DNA from: Pseudomonas fontis
GTDB lineage: Bacteria; Pseudomonadota; Gammaproteobacteria; Pseudomonadales; Pseudomonadaceae
NCBI RefSeq assembly: GCF_028656955.1
Contig: NZ_JAMDGY010000017.1
Coordinates: forward strand, 52,280-116,279
Direction of reading: 5' to 3'
Length of the DNA: 64,000 bases
The notes under the pieces: generated by a model
Told to the model about the DNA's origin: nothing
Databases searched by the model: none
The model's input: the letters and a program-made list of their open reading frames with translations, nothing else
Translations under genes and position numbers: made by a program
Shown: positions 26,981 to 34,191 of the stretch, one piece after another
Layout of the letters: every line of letters starts with the position of its first letter
Position numbering within the stretch: the stretch's first letter is position 1

Positions 26981-28501
26981 ATGAACCTCTGGCGCAGCGG
27001 GCTGTTGTTGCTGGCGCTAAGCCTGGGTAACCCGGCCCTGGCCCTCGACCTCAGCCCGCAGGAACTGGCCGGCAAGCGCCTGTACCGCGAAGGCGTGTCG
27101 GCGGCGGGTGCCGAGGTGGTGGCGCGGGTGGGCGCGGCGGACATGCAGGTGCCGGCCAGCGTCACGCCTTGCGCCAGTTGCCATGGTGCCGATGGCCAGG
27201 GCCGACCGGAGGGTGGGGTACGCCCGCCGTCGCTGAGCTGGCAGCGCCTGGCGCTAGGGCGGGGCGAGCGCCAGGCCAATGGCCGGGCATACCCGGCGTA
27301 CAGCGAGGCGAGTATTGCCAGGGCGATTCAACAGGGCCGCGACCCGGCGGGCAATCGACTCGACCCGGCGATGCCGCGCTTTTCCCTGGCCATGAGCGAC
27401 CAGCGCAACCTGACGGCGTACCTCAAGCGGCTAGCCGATGACCGCGACCCAGGGCTGGAAACGCAGGTGTTGCGCCTGGGCACGTTGCTGCCGCAGGCCG
27501 GTGACCTGGCGCCAGCGGCGCGGGTGGTCGGCGCGGTGCTGGCAGGCAGTGTTGCGCGGATCAACGAACAAGGCGGTATTCATGGGCGCCAGTTGCAACT
27601 GGTGGTGCTTGATCCGGGCCCGGACCTGGCCAGTGCCGAGCAGGCGCTGGACCGCTTGCTCGGCGAGGAGCAGGTGTTTGCCCTGGTGATGCCGCTGGCG
27701 CCGGCGCTGGACGCGGTGTTGGCCACTCGCCTGGAGCAGGCCCGGGTGCCGCTGGTGGGGGCGTTGGCGCACAGCGCTTACAGCCGGCAGATATTCGAGC
27801 CGTTGGCGGGTGTGCGTGAACAGTTGCAGAGCGTGGCCGGGTACGCCGAGGCCAGCCTGCAGGCGCAGCGCCTGAGTACGCAGATTGTGTATGCCGGCAG
27901 TGAAGCGCGGTCGCTGGCCGAGGCGCTTCAGGCCGACTTGCAGCAGCGTGGCTGGACGCAGGTGCAGGTCGAGGCCTTCAGTAGCCAGGTGCCAACGGCT
28001 GAGGCGATTTTCTATCTCGGTTCGGCGCCGGCGTTTGCCGAGCTGACTGCATTGCTGGAGGCGGCGGGACGTGCGCCGTACCTGTTTGCGGTGTCGAGCC
28101 AGATGGGCAGTGAAGTGGCGCGGGTGCCGGCGCAGTGGTCGCGACGGGTGTTCCTGGCGTATCCGTTCATCCCCAGTGACTGGACGGCGGCGGGGCGCGA
28201 TGGACTGAGCGCGTTGCGCGAGCGCGAAGGGTTGGATGGGCGTCAGGCGTTGCTGCAGGTGGGTGCCTGGTGTTCGATGGTGTTGCTGGAGGAAGGGCTC
28301 AAGCGGGCCGGGCGTGATGCCAGCCGCGACAAGCTGGTGGTTGCGCTGGAAGGCCTGCATGACGTGCAGACCGGGCTTACCCCGCCATTGAGCTTCGGCC
28401 CTGGGCGCAGGCAGGGGCTGGAGGGGGCACATGTGGTGACCCTGGAATTGCCTGGGCCGATGTTTTATCCGGTGGCGCCGTATCGGCGCAGGGATTTGTG
28501 A
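26981..28501 (+). CDS. Cytochrome c fused to a type 1 periplasmic-binding (ABC receptor-like) domain
   Basis: 506 aa. After a signal peptide (MNLWRSGLLLLALSLGNPALA) residues 35-155 are a class I cytochrome c with heme motif CASCH (C64, C67, H68) and candidate distal Met in MPRFSLAMSD. From about residue 160 (LRLGTLLPQAGDLAPAARVV) to the end it matches leucine-binding-type periplasmic proteins, with GIHGRQLQLVVLD. No ABC permease is nearby. Three bases separate it from the second SCO gene. It could accept electrons released during Mn oxidation or act as a sensor; both are inference. Confidence 0.87.
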   Translation: MNLWRSGLLLLALSLGNPALALDLSPQELAGKRLYREGVSAAGAEVVARVGAADMQVPASVTPCASCHGADGQGRPEGGVRPPSLSWQRLALGRGERQANGRAYPAYSEASIARAIQQGRDPAGNRLDPAMPRFSLAMSDQRNLTAYLKRLADDRDPGLETQVLRLGTLLPQAGDLAPAARVVGAVLAGSVARINEQGGIHGRQLQLVVLDPGPDLASAEQALDRLLGEEQVFALVMPLAPALDAVLATRLEQARVPLVGALAHSAYSRQIFEPLAGVREQLQSVAGYAEASLQAQRLSTQIVYAGSEARSLAEALQADLQQRGWTQVQVEAFSSQVPTAEAIFYLGSAPAFAELTALLEAAGRAPYLFAVSSQMGSEVARVPAQWSRRVFLAYPFIPSDWTAAGRDGLSALREREGLDGRQALLQVGAWCSMVLLEEGLKRAGRDASRDKLVVALEGLHDVQTGLTPPLSFGPGRRQGLEGAHVVTLELPGPMFYPVAPYRRRDL

Positions 28502-28532
28502 TGAACATGATTCGACACCGAGGTGCTCCCTT

Positions 28533-28611
28533 TCGCCGGCAAGGCCGGCTCCCACAGGGGGACAAGATTGAAAAGCCTATGACATCTGTGGGAGCCGGCC
28601 TTGCCGGCGAT
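28533..28611. repeat. REPIN (GGCAAGGCC subtype) inside the mnx/secretion locus
   Basis: Inverted REP copies at 28533-28557 and 28586-28611 in the 155-bp gap between the cytochrome fusion and the SurA-like gene. It may terminate or attenuate the mnxG transcript before the secretion genes. Confidence 0.85.
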
Positions 28612-28656
28612 GAGGCCCGCCCAGGCCACCGACCCACTCCGATCTGGAGGTGACTC

Positions 28657-29322
28657 ATGAAACTCTTCCTGTTGATCCTGATCCTCATCGCTGTCGCCCA
28701 GGTCTTTCTGCTCAAGGCCGAGGAAGGCGGCATGGCCGCCGCGCGGGTCAATGGCGTGGCGATCAGTGAATACCGCCTGGAACGCTACTTCGCCGAATAC
28801 CTCGAAGACCAGGGCCGCAACCTCACCAGCATCCGCAGCCCCAGCCTGTACAAGCGCCTGCGCGACCAGGCCCTGCAAGACCTGATCGACAAGGAGCTGC
28901 TCTGGCAGGAGGCCAGGCAACGCGGCGTCGAGGTCAGCCAGGCCGCCGTCCAGGCGCGCATCGACGAACTGCGCGCAGCCTTCGGCTCCGCCGAACGCTT
29001 CACCCGCGAACTGGCCACCGCCGGCTTCGATGAGGCCTCGTTCGCCGACTACACTCGACATGAAATGGCCGCACAACAGGTCTATCTGGCCCTGACCCAG
29101 GTGCCTGAACCCAGCCCCGAGCAGGTCCAGGCGTTCTACCAGGAAGGTAAAGAAACAGCGTCCCCCGCACAGAACCAATTCGCGGGCGGCCCTGTCGATC
29201 GAGAGCAGGGACTGGCATTGGCAAAAACCCTCCTTTTCGAGCGACAACAGGCGCAGGCGCGTCAAGCGCTGCTGCAGCGCCTGCGTAGCCAGTCCCAAAT
29301 AGAACGGATTGACGCGCGATAG
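28657..29322 (+). CDS. SurA N-domain-like periplasmic chaperone (no PPIase domain)
   Basis: 221 aa. GGAGG 7 bp before the ATG. An N-terminal hydrophobic segment (residues 2-19) anchors or exports it. Residues 30-150 show the SurA/PpiC-type chaperone helices: ARVNGVAISEYRLERYF, then DLIDKELLWQEARQRGVEVS and a QARIDELRAAFGS helix. The parvulin catalytic domain normally following is missing; the protein ends with a charged coiled-coil-like tail. Probably helps the oxidase or secretion components fold in the periplasm (inference). Confidence 0.8.
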   Translation: MKLFLLILILIAVAQVFLLKAEEGGMAAARVNGVAISEYRLERYFAEYLEDQGRNLTSIRSPSLYKRLRDQALQDLIDKELLWQEARQRGVEVSQAAVQARIDELRAAFGSAERFTRELATAGFDEASFADYTRHEMAAQQVYLALTQVPEPSPEQVQAFYQEGKETASPAQNQFAGGPVDREQGLALAKTLLFERQQAQARQALLQRLRSQSQIERIDAR

Positions 29323-29328
29323 GGGTTG

Positions 29329-29387
29329 CCCCCACTGTTGGGGGTAGCCGTAGGGGCAAAGAGCCAGCTAGTCCCCGGGATTGGGGG
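29329..29387. promoter_or_regulatory. Putative enhancer (UAS) C upstream of the receiver gene
   Basis: CCCCCACTGTTGGGGG (29329-29344) is a 5+5-bp arm palindrome related to those before gspG and mnxG. Downstream, CCCCGGGATTGGGGG (29373-29387) adds a second inverted G/C arm pair. They lie 75-130 bp upstream of a near-consensus sigma-54 promoter, the usual position for an activator. Confidence 0.5.
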
Positions 29388-29461
29388 CAAGCGTGCGTGA
29401 CCGTTTCTTCAATGCTTGCAAATTCATAGCGTTACCGCTGCAACGAGCACCGTCTCGGGTC

Positions 29462-29476
29462 TGGCACGAAGCGTGC
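29462..29476 (+). promoter_or_regulatory. Sigma-54 promoter of the receiver and secretion operon
   Basis: TGGCACGAAGCGTGC matches TGGCACG-N4-TTGC at every position except one T in the -12 box. Transcription would begin near 29488, 60 bp before the receiver gene, and probably continues through gspE to csgG. Confidence 0.78.
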
Positions 29477-29547
29477 GTAAGCCTGTACAAGGCCGCACTC
29501 TGCCGGACCGGGAAACCGGGCCTGCGTCGTTCAAGGAGTCGACCTTG

Positions 29548-30081
29548 GTGAATACAGTTTTGGTAGTCGATGATGAACAGACCCTTGCCAGCAATATCCA
29601 GGCATACCTGGAGGCGCAAGGCCTGAACGTCCATGTTGCCCACGATGGCGAGGAAGCCATCGGCAAGGTCGAGCAGATCCAGCCCGACGTTGCCGTCCTC
29701 GACTTCCGCTTGCCCGATATGGAGGGGTTTCAGGTTCTGGAGGCTGTGCGCAAGAAGAACGGGAACTGTCATTTCGTGCTGATCACCGCCCACCCGACCG
29801 CCGAGGTCCGTGAGCGGGCCAGCCAACTGGGTGTCAGCCATATCCTGTTCAAGCCTTTTCCGCTGGCGGAACTGGCCCGCGCAGTCTGCGACCTGATGGG
29901 TATCCCGCGGGCCGGCAAAGCCGCAGCAACATCGGAAACAGGGTTCGTCGAACGCCGCCAAAGCCGTAACCAGAGTTTCCCCCTGCAGTTGTACGACGGC
30001 AGCTGGGTACTGGCGGACAGACGACGCAATGGTGCGAGCCCGCCGGCTCCTGACGACGACCAACTGCTCACCGGGGAGTAG
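29548..30081 (+). CDS. Single-domain response regulator (receiver only)
   Basis: 177 aa from GTG 29548; AAGGAG ends 9 bp upstream (a TTG one codon earlier is possible). The receiver fold has the acidic pair D8/D9, phospho-acceptor D52 (AVLDFRLPD), T80 and K102 (LFKPF). The last about 60 residues (RRQSRNQSFPLQLYDGSW) show no known output domain or DNA-binding motif. It is the first gene of the secretion operon, 58 bp before gspE. It may act by protein contact, for example on the ATPase. No histidine kinase is adjacent. Confidence 0.9.
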   Translation: MNTVLVVDDEQTLASNIQAYLEAQGLNVHVAHDGEEAIGKVEQIQPDVAVLDFRLPDMEGFQVLEAVRKKNGNCHFVLITAHPTAEVRERASQLGVSHILFKPFPLAELARAVCDLMGIPRAGKAAATSETGFVERRQSRNQSFPLQLYDGSWVLADRRRNGASPPAPDDDQLLTGE

Positions 30082-30139
30082 GGCGCGAGCAAACTGATCC
30101 CTGGCTTGCCGCGCTACCCGCAGCGTTGGAGAGCAAGCC

Positions 30140-31843
30140 ATGGAACCGTTGTCGTTCGCCGTTGCGTCCGCCACCGCCTGCCCACCGATCACCCTCGGTC
30201 GCGAGCTGCTGGCCCAGGCCCGCGGCCAAGCCGAACACAGTGGCGAACGCCTGATCGAAACCCTGCGGGTACTGAGCAACCTCAGCCCTGAAGGTTTCGT
30301 CAGCAGCCTGGGTGCCACCCTGCATTACCCGGTACTCGACAGCGCCACGCTGTTTGCCGCCACCCCACGCTTCGATCAAGTCAGCCTGGCCCAGTGCCTG
30401 AAACGCGAGTTCCTGTTGATCGAGCAGGCCGGGCAGACCGTCGGCGTGTTTGCCGACCCCTTCGACGCCGCCCGCCTGGCCTGGATCGACGACTGCCTGC
30501 AAGGCGCGCCGCTGTACCTGGTGCAGGCGGCCGACCTGAGCGGCTTTCTCGCCCGCCAGGAAGAAAGCTTCCACGCCGTTGATTCGCTGGGCAGCGAAGG
30601 CGAGGCCGGCAGTGAAGGCGAAGCGCTGCAAAGCTTGTCGTTGACCAGCATCAGCGAAGACCAGAGCCGGGTGGTCAAGCTGGTCAACTCGACGCTCTAC
30701 GATGCACTGAAGATGCATGCCAGCGACATTCACCTGGGTGTTACCGGCAGTGGCCTGGTGATCAAATACCGCATCGACGGCGTGCTCAACAGCATCAGCA
30801 AGGTCAGTGGCAGCGAGTTTGCCGACCAGGTGATCTCGCGGATCAAGGTCATGGCCGAGCTGGATATCGGCGAGAAGCGCGTACCGCAGGACGGCCGCTT
30901 CAAGATCGGCATCAGCGCCCGGCAAATCGACTTTCGCGTATCGATCATGCCGAGCATCTTCGGTGAAGACGCGGTGCTGCGGGTGCTCGACAAACAGGAC
31001 CTGGCCGACCGCGTCAGCGGCGTACAACTGCAAGCCCTGGGCTTCGAGGAACACACCCTGCGCAGCCTGCGCCGGCTGGCCGGTGAGCCCTACGGGATGA
31101 TCCTGGTCACCGGCCCCACCGGCAGCGGCAAGACCACCACCCTCTACGCCATGATCAGCGAGATCAACCACGGCGTGGACAAGATCATCACCATCGAAGA
31201 CCCGGTGGAATATCAGCTGCCGGGGGTGTTGCAGATCCCGGTCAACGAGAAGAAGGGCCTGACCTTCGCCCGTGGCCTGCGCTCGATCCTGCGCCACGAC
31301 CCGGACAAGATCATGGTCGGCGAGATCCGTGACCCCGACACCGCGCAGATCGCCGTGCAATCGGCGCTCACCGGGCACCTGGTGTTCACCACCATCCACG
31401 CCAACAACGTCTTCGATGTGATCGGCCGCTTCAGCCAGATGCAGGTCGACCCCTACAGCTTTGTCTCCGCATTGAATGCCGTTTTGGCCCAGCGCCTGAT
31501 TCGCCTGGTGTGCCCGCACTGCGCGGTGCCACACCCGCCAAGCGCCGAGGAACTGAGCGCTTCGGGCCTGCAGGCCGACCAGGTGGCCGGCTACCAGTTT
31601 GTCCACGGCGGCGGTTGCGGCCAGTGCCGGGGCAGTGGTTATCGCGGGCGCACGGCGATTGCCGAGTTGCTGCACCTGGACGACGAGCTGCGCCAGATGA
31701 TCGTCGAACGCCAACCGATTGCCCGCATCAAGGCCCTGGCCTGCCAGCGCGGGCTGCGCCTGTTGCGCAGCTCGGCACTGGAGCTGGTGCGTGATGGCCG
31801 GACCACGCTTGAGGAGATCAACCGTGTCACATTTATCGCCTGA
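30140..31843 (+). CDS. gspE: GspE/PilB-family secretion ATPase
   Basis: 567 aa. An N-terminal regulatory region (1-160) lacks a clear MshEN consensus. Residues 175-300 form the N2 domain (HASDIHLG). The ATPase core has Walker A GPTGSGKTT at 325-333, an Asp box (ITIEDPVEYQLPG), a Walker B region (DPDKIMVGEIRDPDTA) and a His box (GHLVFTTIHANN). The zinc-binding tetracysteine is C458/C461 and C493/C496. It powers pseudopilus assembly from the cytoplasm. GGAG lies 8 bp upstream of ATG. It overlaps the next gene by 20 bp. This is the only ATPase gene of the cluster. Confidence 0.94.
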   Translation: MEPLSFAVASATACPPITLGRELLAQARGQAEHSGERLIETLRVLSNLSPEGFVSSLGATLHYPVLDSATLFAATPRFDQVSLAQCLKREFLLIEQAGQTVGVFADPFDAARLAWIDDCLQGAPLYLVQAADLSGFLARQEESFHAVDSLGSEGEAGSEGEALQSLSLTSISEDQSRVVKLVNSTLYDALKMHASDIHLGVTGSGLVIKYRIDGVLNSISKVSGSEFADQVISRIKVMAELDIGEKRVPQDGRFKIGISARQIDFRVSIMPSIFGEDAVLRVLDKQDLADRVSGVQLQALGFEEHTLRSLRRLAGEPYGMILVTGPTGSGKTTTLYAMISEINHGVDKIITIEDPVEYQLPGVLQIPVNEKKGLTFARGLRSILRHDPDKIMVGEIRDPDTAQIAVQSALTGHLVFTTIHANNVFDVIGRFSQMQVDPYSFVSALNAVLAQRLIRLVCPHCAVPHPPSAEELSASGLQADQVAGYQFVHGGGCGQCRGSGYRGRTAIAELLHLDDELRQMIVERQPIARIKALACQRGLRLLRSSALELVRDGRTTLEEINRVTFIA

Positions 31844-32615
31844 TCGGTTTATCGCCGTGCTCGGCGCCCAGGGCGTCGGCCTGGCCCAACGCCAGGGCAG
31901 CCAGCAACACTGGCTGGGCAGCGTCGGCTTCATTGCCGAGCGCAGCCAGGCCTGGGCCGTGGCTCTTGATGCGCTGCAAGGCCTGCTGGCCGAACGCGCG
32001 GGGCAGGGCGGACGCCTGAGCCTGGTGGTCTCGGCGCAGTATTGCCGTTACTGCCTGGTGCCCTGGAGCGCCGAGATTCATCGGCCGCAGGAGCTGCAGG
32101 CTTACGCCCGCGCCTGTTTCGAGGCGCACTACGGGCAGTCGCTGGAGGGCTGGCGGGTAATCCTCGCGAATGCGCCAAGCGGCCATGCACGCATCGCGGC
32201 AGCCCTGCCGGAAGCCCTGTTGCAGCGGGTTGCCGAACTGAGCCGGCAGGCCGCGCTGAACCTGCATTCAGTGCAGCCCTACCTGATGACCGCATTCAAC
32301 CATTTCGCCGATGTGCTGGTGCACGACGACTTTCTCTTCCTGCTTGCCGAGCCGCAACGCAGCGTGCTGTTACTGGCGCAGGGCGGGCACTGGCAGCAGC
32401 TGCGCTCACTGGGCAGCAGCGACAACGACGCCGCCCTGGAGGCCTTGATCCACCGCGAATGCGAACTGCAGGACGGCGTGATGAACCTCTACCTGCACGC
32501 GCCGGGCCGGCTGCAAACCCGCCCGCAACTGCAGGGCGTGGCCTTGTGTGAACTGCCTGTGGAGACCGCGCCGGTGCACGATGTGTTGTGCACCATGGCG
32601 CGGGCGGTGGCTTGA
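31824..32615 (+). CDS. PilM/GspL-cytoplasmic-domain-like protein
   Basis: 263 aa from GTG 31824, supported by GAGGAG 7 bp upstream. No membrane segment. The sequence does not give an obvious named motif, but it has an N-terminal strand pair FIAVLGAQGVGLAQRQG and ends just 1 bp before a PilN-like gene. In MSHA and type IV pilus clusters this place is taken by the actin-like PilM/MshI, which corresponds to the cytoplasmic part of GspL. Assignment rests mainly on position. Confidence 0.65.
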   Translation: MSHLSPDRFIAVLGAQGVGLAQRQGSQQHWLGSVGFIAERSQAWAVALDALQGLLAERAGQGGRLSLVVSAQYCRYCLVPWSAEIHRPQELQAYARACFEAHYGQSLEGWRVILANAPSGHARIAAALPEALLQRVAELSRQAALNLHSVQPYLMTAFNHFADVLVHDDFLFLLAEPQRSVLLLAQGGHWQQLRSLGSSDNDAALEALIHRECELQDGVMNLYLHAPGRLQTRPQLQGVALCELPVETAPVHDVLCTMARAVA

Positions 32616-32616
32616 G

Positions 32617-33159
32617 ATGCGCCGCCTGAACCTGGAATTCCAGCCCCGTCGCCAGGGCCCGCTGACCTGGCTGCCACTGGCTGCCGGTGCAGTAGTGCTG
32701 CTCGCCGCGGTTGCCGTGCAGCAACACCTCGACAGCCAACAGAGCGCCCTGAACACCCACCTGCAAGGGGTCGAGCAGCAACTGGGCATCCGCCCGCGCA
32801 GCCAGCCGGCGCTGACCTCGGCGCAAAGTCGCGAACAGGCTGAGAGCCTGGCGCAGATGCGCAGTTTGTCGCAGCAACTGCAACGCCCCTGGGAGCGCCT
32901 GTTCAGCATGCTCGAAGGCCTGCCGCAAGACGATGTGGCACTGCTGACCCTGACCCCGGATGCGCGCAAGGGCCAGGTGCGCATCAGTGCCGAGGCGCGC
33001 GACCTGGAAGCCATGCTGGCGTTCCACAAACGCCTCGAAGCCAGCGGCGAGCTGCGCGATGTGTCGCTGCTCAACCACGAGATCCAGGTCAAGCAGGCCG
33101 AACACCCGGTGCAATTCAACCTGTCAGCCAGTTGGGAGATCGGCGATGCGCGTCTCTAG
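32617..33159 (+). CDS. PilN-like inner-membrane assembly protein
   Basis: 180 aa. The start MRRLNLEFQPRRQG has the short cytoplasmic N-terminus with LNLxP-like motif by which PilN contacts PilM. A single membrane helix (about 18-38) and a coiled-coil stretch (40-95) lead to a ferredoxin-like periplasmic domain (VRISAEARDLEAMLAFHKRLE). Corresponds to the membrane and periplasmic part of GspL. ATG 32617 is 1 bp after the previous stop. Confidence 0.75.
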   Translation: MRRLNLEFQPRRQGPLTWLPLAAGAVVLLAAVAVQQHLDSQQSALNTHLQGVEQQLGIRPRSQPALTSAQSREQAESLAQMRSLSQQLQRPWERLFSMLEGLPQDDVALLTLTPDARKGQVRISAEARDLEAMLAFHKRLEASGELRDVSLLNHEIQVKQAEHPVQFNLSASWEIGDARL

Positions 33160-33691
33160 CCTGATGGTGCATGAACACCTCCAGCGTATTGGCTGGCCGA
33201 CCCTGGCCGGTGCCGCGCTGGTCCTGCTGGGCCTGGCCTATGGCGCCAGCCTGGTGCCGCAGTGGCAGCAACTGCAAGCCTTGCGCGTGCAGACGGGCGC
33301 AGCGGATGTGCAGTTGCTGCAACTGCAACGCGGCGAACGCAAGGCCGTGGTGGCCCAGGACGATCCGCTGCAAGACCTGCACAAGCAACTGCCGGCCCAG
33401 CCGCAAGCCACCGAGGCGATTGACCGCATCTACAGCCTGGCGCGCAGCGAAAAAATCAGCCTGGCGCGCGGCGAGTACTCGCTGGGGGTCGACCCCAAGA
33501 CCCACCTGGCGCGCTACCAGATCCTCCTGCCACTGCGCGGCACTTATCCGCAAATCCGCCGCTTCCTGCACGCGCTGCTCGGCCAACTGCCGGCGCTGGT
33601 GCTTGAAGACATCGACCTGCAACGTAAACGGATCGGCGATAGCGAGCTGACCGGGCGCGTGCGCATGACCCTTTACCTGTCGAGGTCATGA
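33146..33691 (+). CDS. PilO/GspM-like inner-membrane assembly protein
   Basis: 181 aa from ATG 33146, with GGGAG 7 bp upstream; it overlaps the PilN-like gene by 14 bp. One membrane helix (about 17-36), a coiled coil (40-90) and a C-terminal ferredoxin-like domain (YQILLPLRGTYPQIRRFLHALL) are seen, the PilO/GspM arrangement. It would pair with the PilN-like protein. Confidence 0.75.
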   Translation: MRVSSLMVHEHLQRIGWPTLAGAALVLLGLAYGASLVPQWQQLQALRVQTGAADVQLLQLQRGERKAVVAQDDPLQDLHKQLPAQPQATEAIDRIYSLARSEKISLARGEYSLGVDPKTHLARYQILLPLRGTYPQIRRFLHALLGQLPALVLEDIDLQRKRIGDSELTGRVRMTLYLSRS

Positions 33692-34191
33692 TGAACACTC
33701 AACGCTTGCTGGGCTGGACCGCATTCCTCGGGATCGCCGCACTGCTGACCTGGGCCCCCGACTATTTCTTTGGCCAGGGCGACGGCGCCAGTGACAGCGC
33801 CCTGGCCGTTGCCCCGCGCAGCCAGGTGGCCACGCCGGTATCAGCGACCGTGGCGAAAGCCCGCTCGACACAGGCCGCCGTCGACCTGTTTGCCAGCAAG
33901 AGCTGGAAACCCGCCGCAGTGTTGGCCAGCGTTACCGAACAAGCGGTGATCGCCGCCCCGGTCGAGGTCACCCCGGTGGCGCCGGCCTTGCCGTTCCAGT
34001 TCGTCGGTCGCCTGAACGATCGTGACGATCAGCAGGTGTTCCTGCAAAGCGGCGAAAAACTCTACGTCGTGCGCCGTGGCGACGTGATCGAAGACACCTA
34101 CCGGATCGAGCAGATCTCCGCCACGGAGCTGAGCCTGGTCTATCTGCCCTTGCACCTGTCGCAGACTTTGTCTGTAGGGAGCGCACCATGA
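33688..34191 (+). CDS. PilP/GspC-like periplasmic linker protein
   Basis: 167 aa. One N-terminal membrane helix (about 8-26), a Pro/Ala-rich linker (30-105), then a small beta domain with FVGRLNDRDDQQVFLQSGEKLYVVRRGDVI near residue 108, the HR-type domain that binds the secretin in GspC and PilP. The ATG overlaps the preceding stop by 4 bp; a second ATG follows directly. It overlaps the secretin gene by 4 bp. Confidence 0.78.
   Translation: MMNTQRLLGWTAFLGIAALLTWAPDYFFGQGDGASDSALAVAPRSQVATPVSATVAKARSTQAAVDLFASKSWKPAAVLASVTEQAVIAAPVEVTPVAPALPFQFVGRLNDRDDQQVFLQSGEKLYVVRRGDVIEDTYRIEQISATELSLVYLPLHLSQTLSVGSAP

Noticed and set aside
28501..28656. A sigma-54 promoter before the SurA-like gene
   Set aside because: No TGGC-N8-TTGC-like pair with correct spacing; the gap is filled by a REPIN.
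30068..31933. 621-codon minus-strand frame over gspE
   Set aside because: Antisense of an ATPase with Walker and zinc motifs; no independent support.
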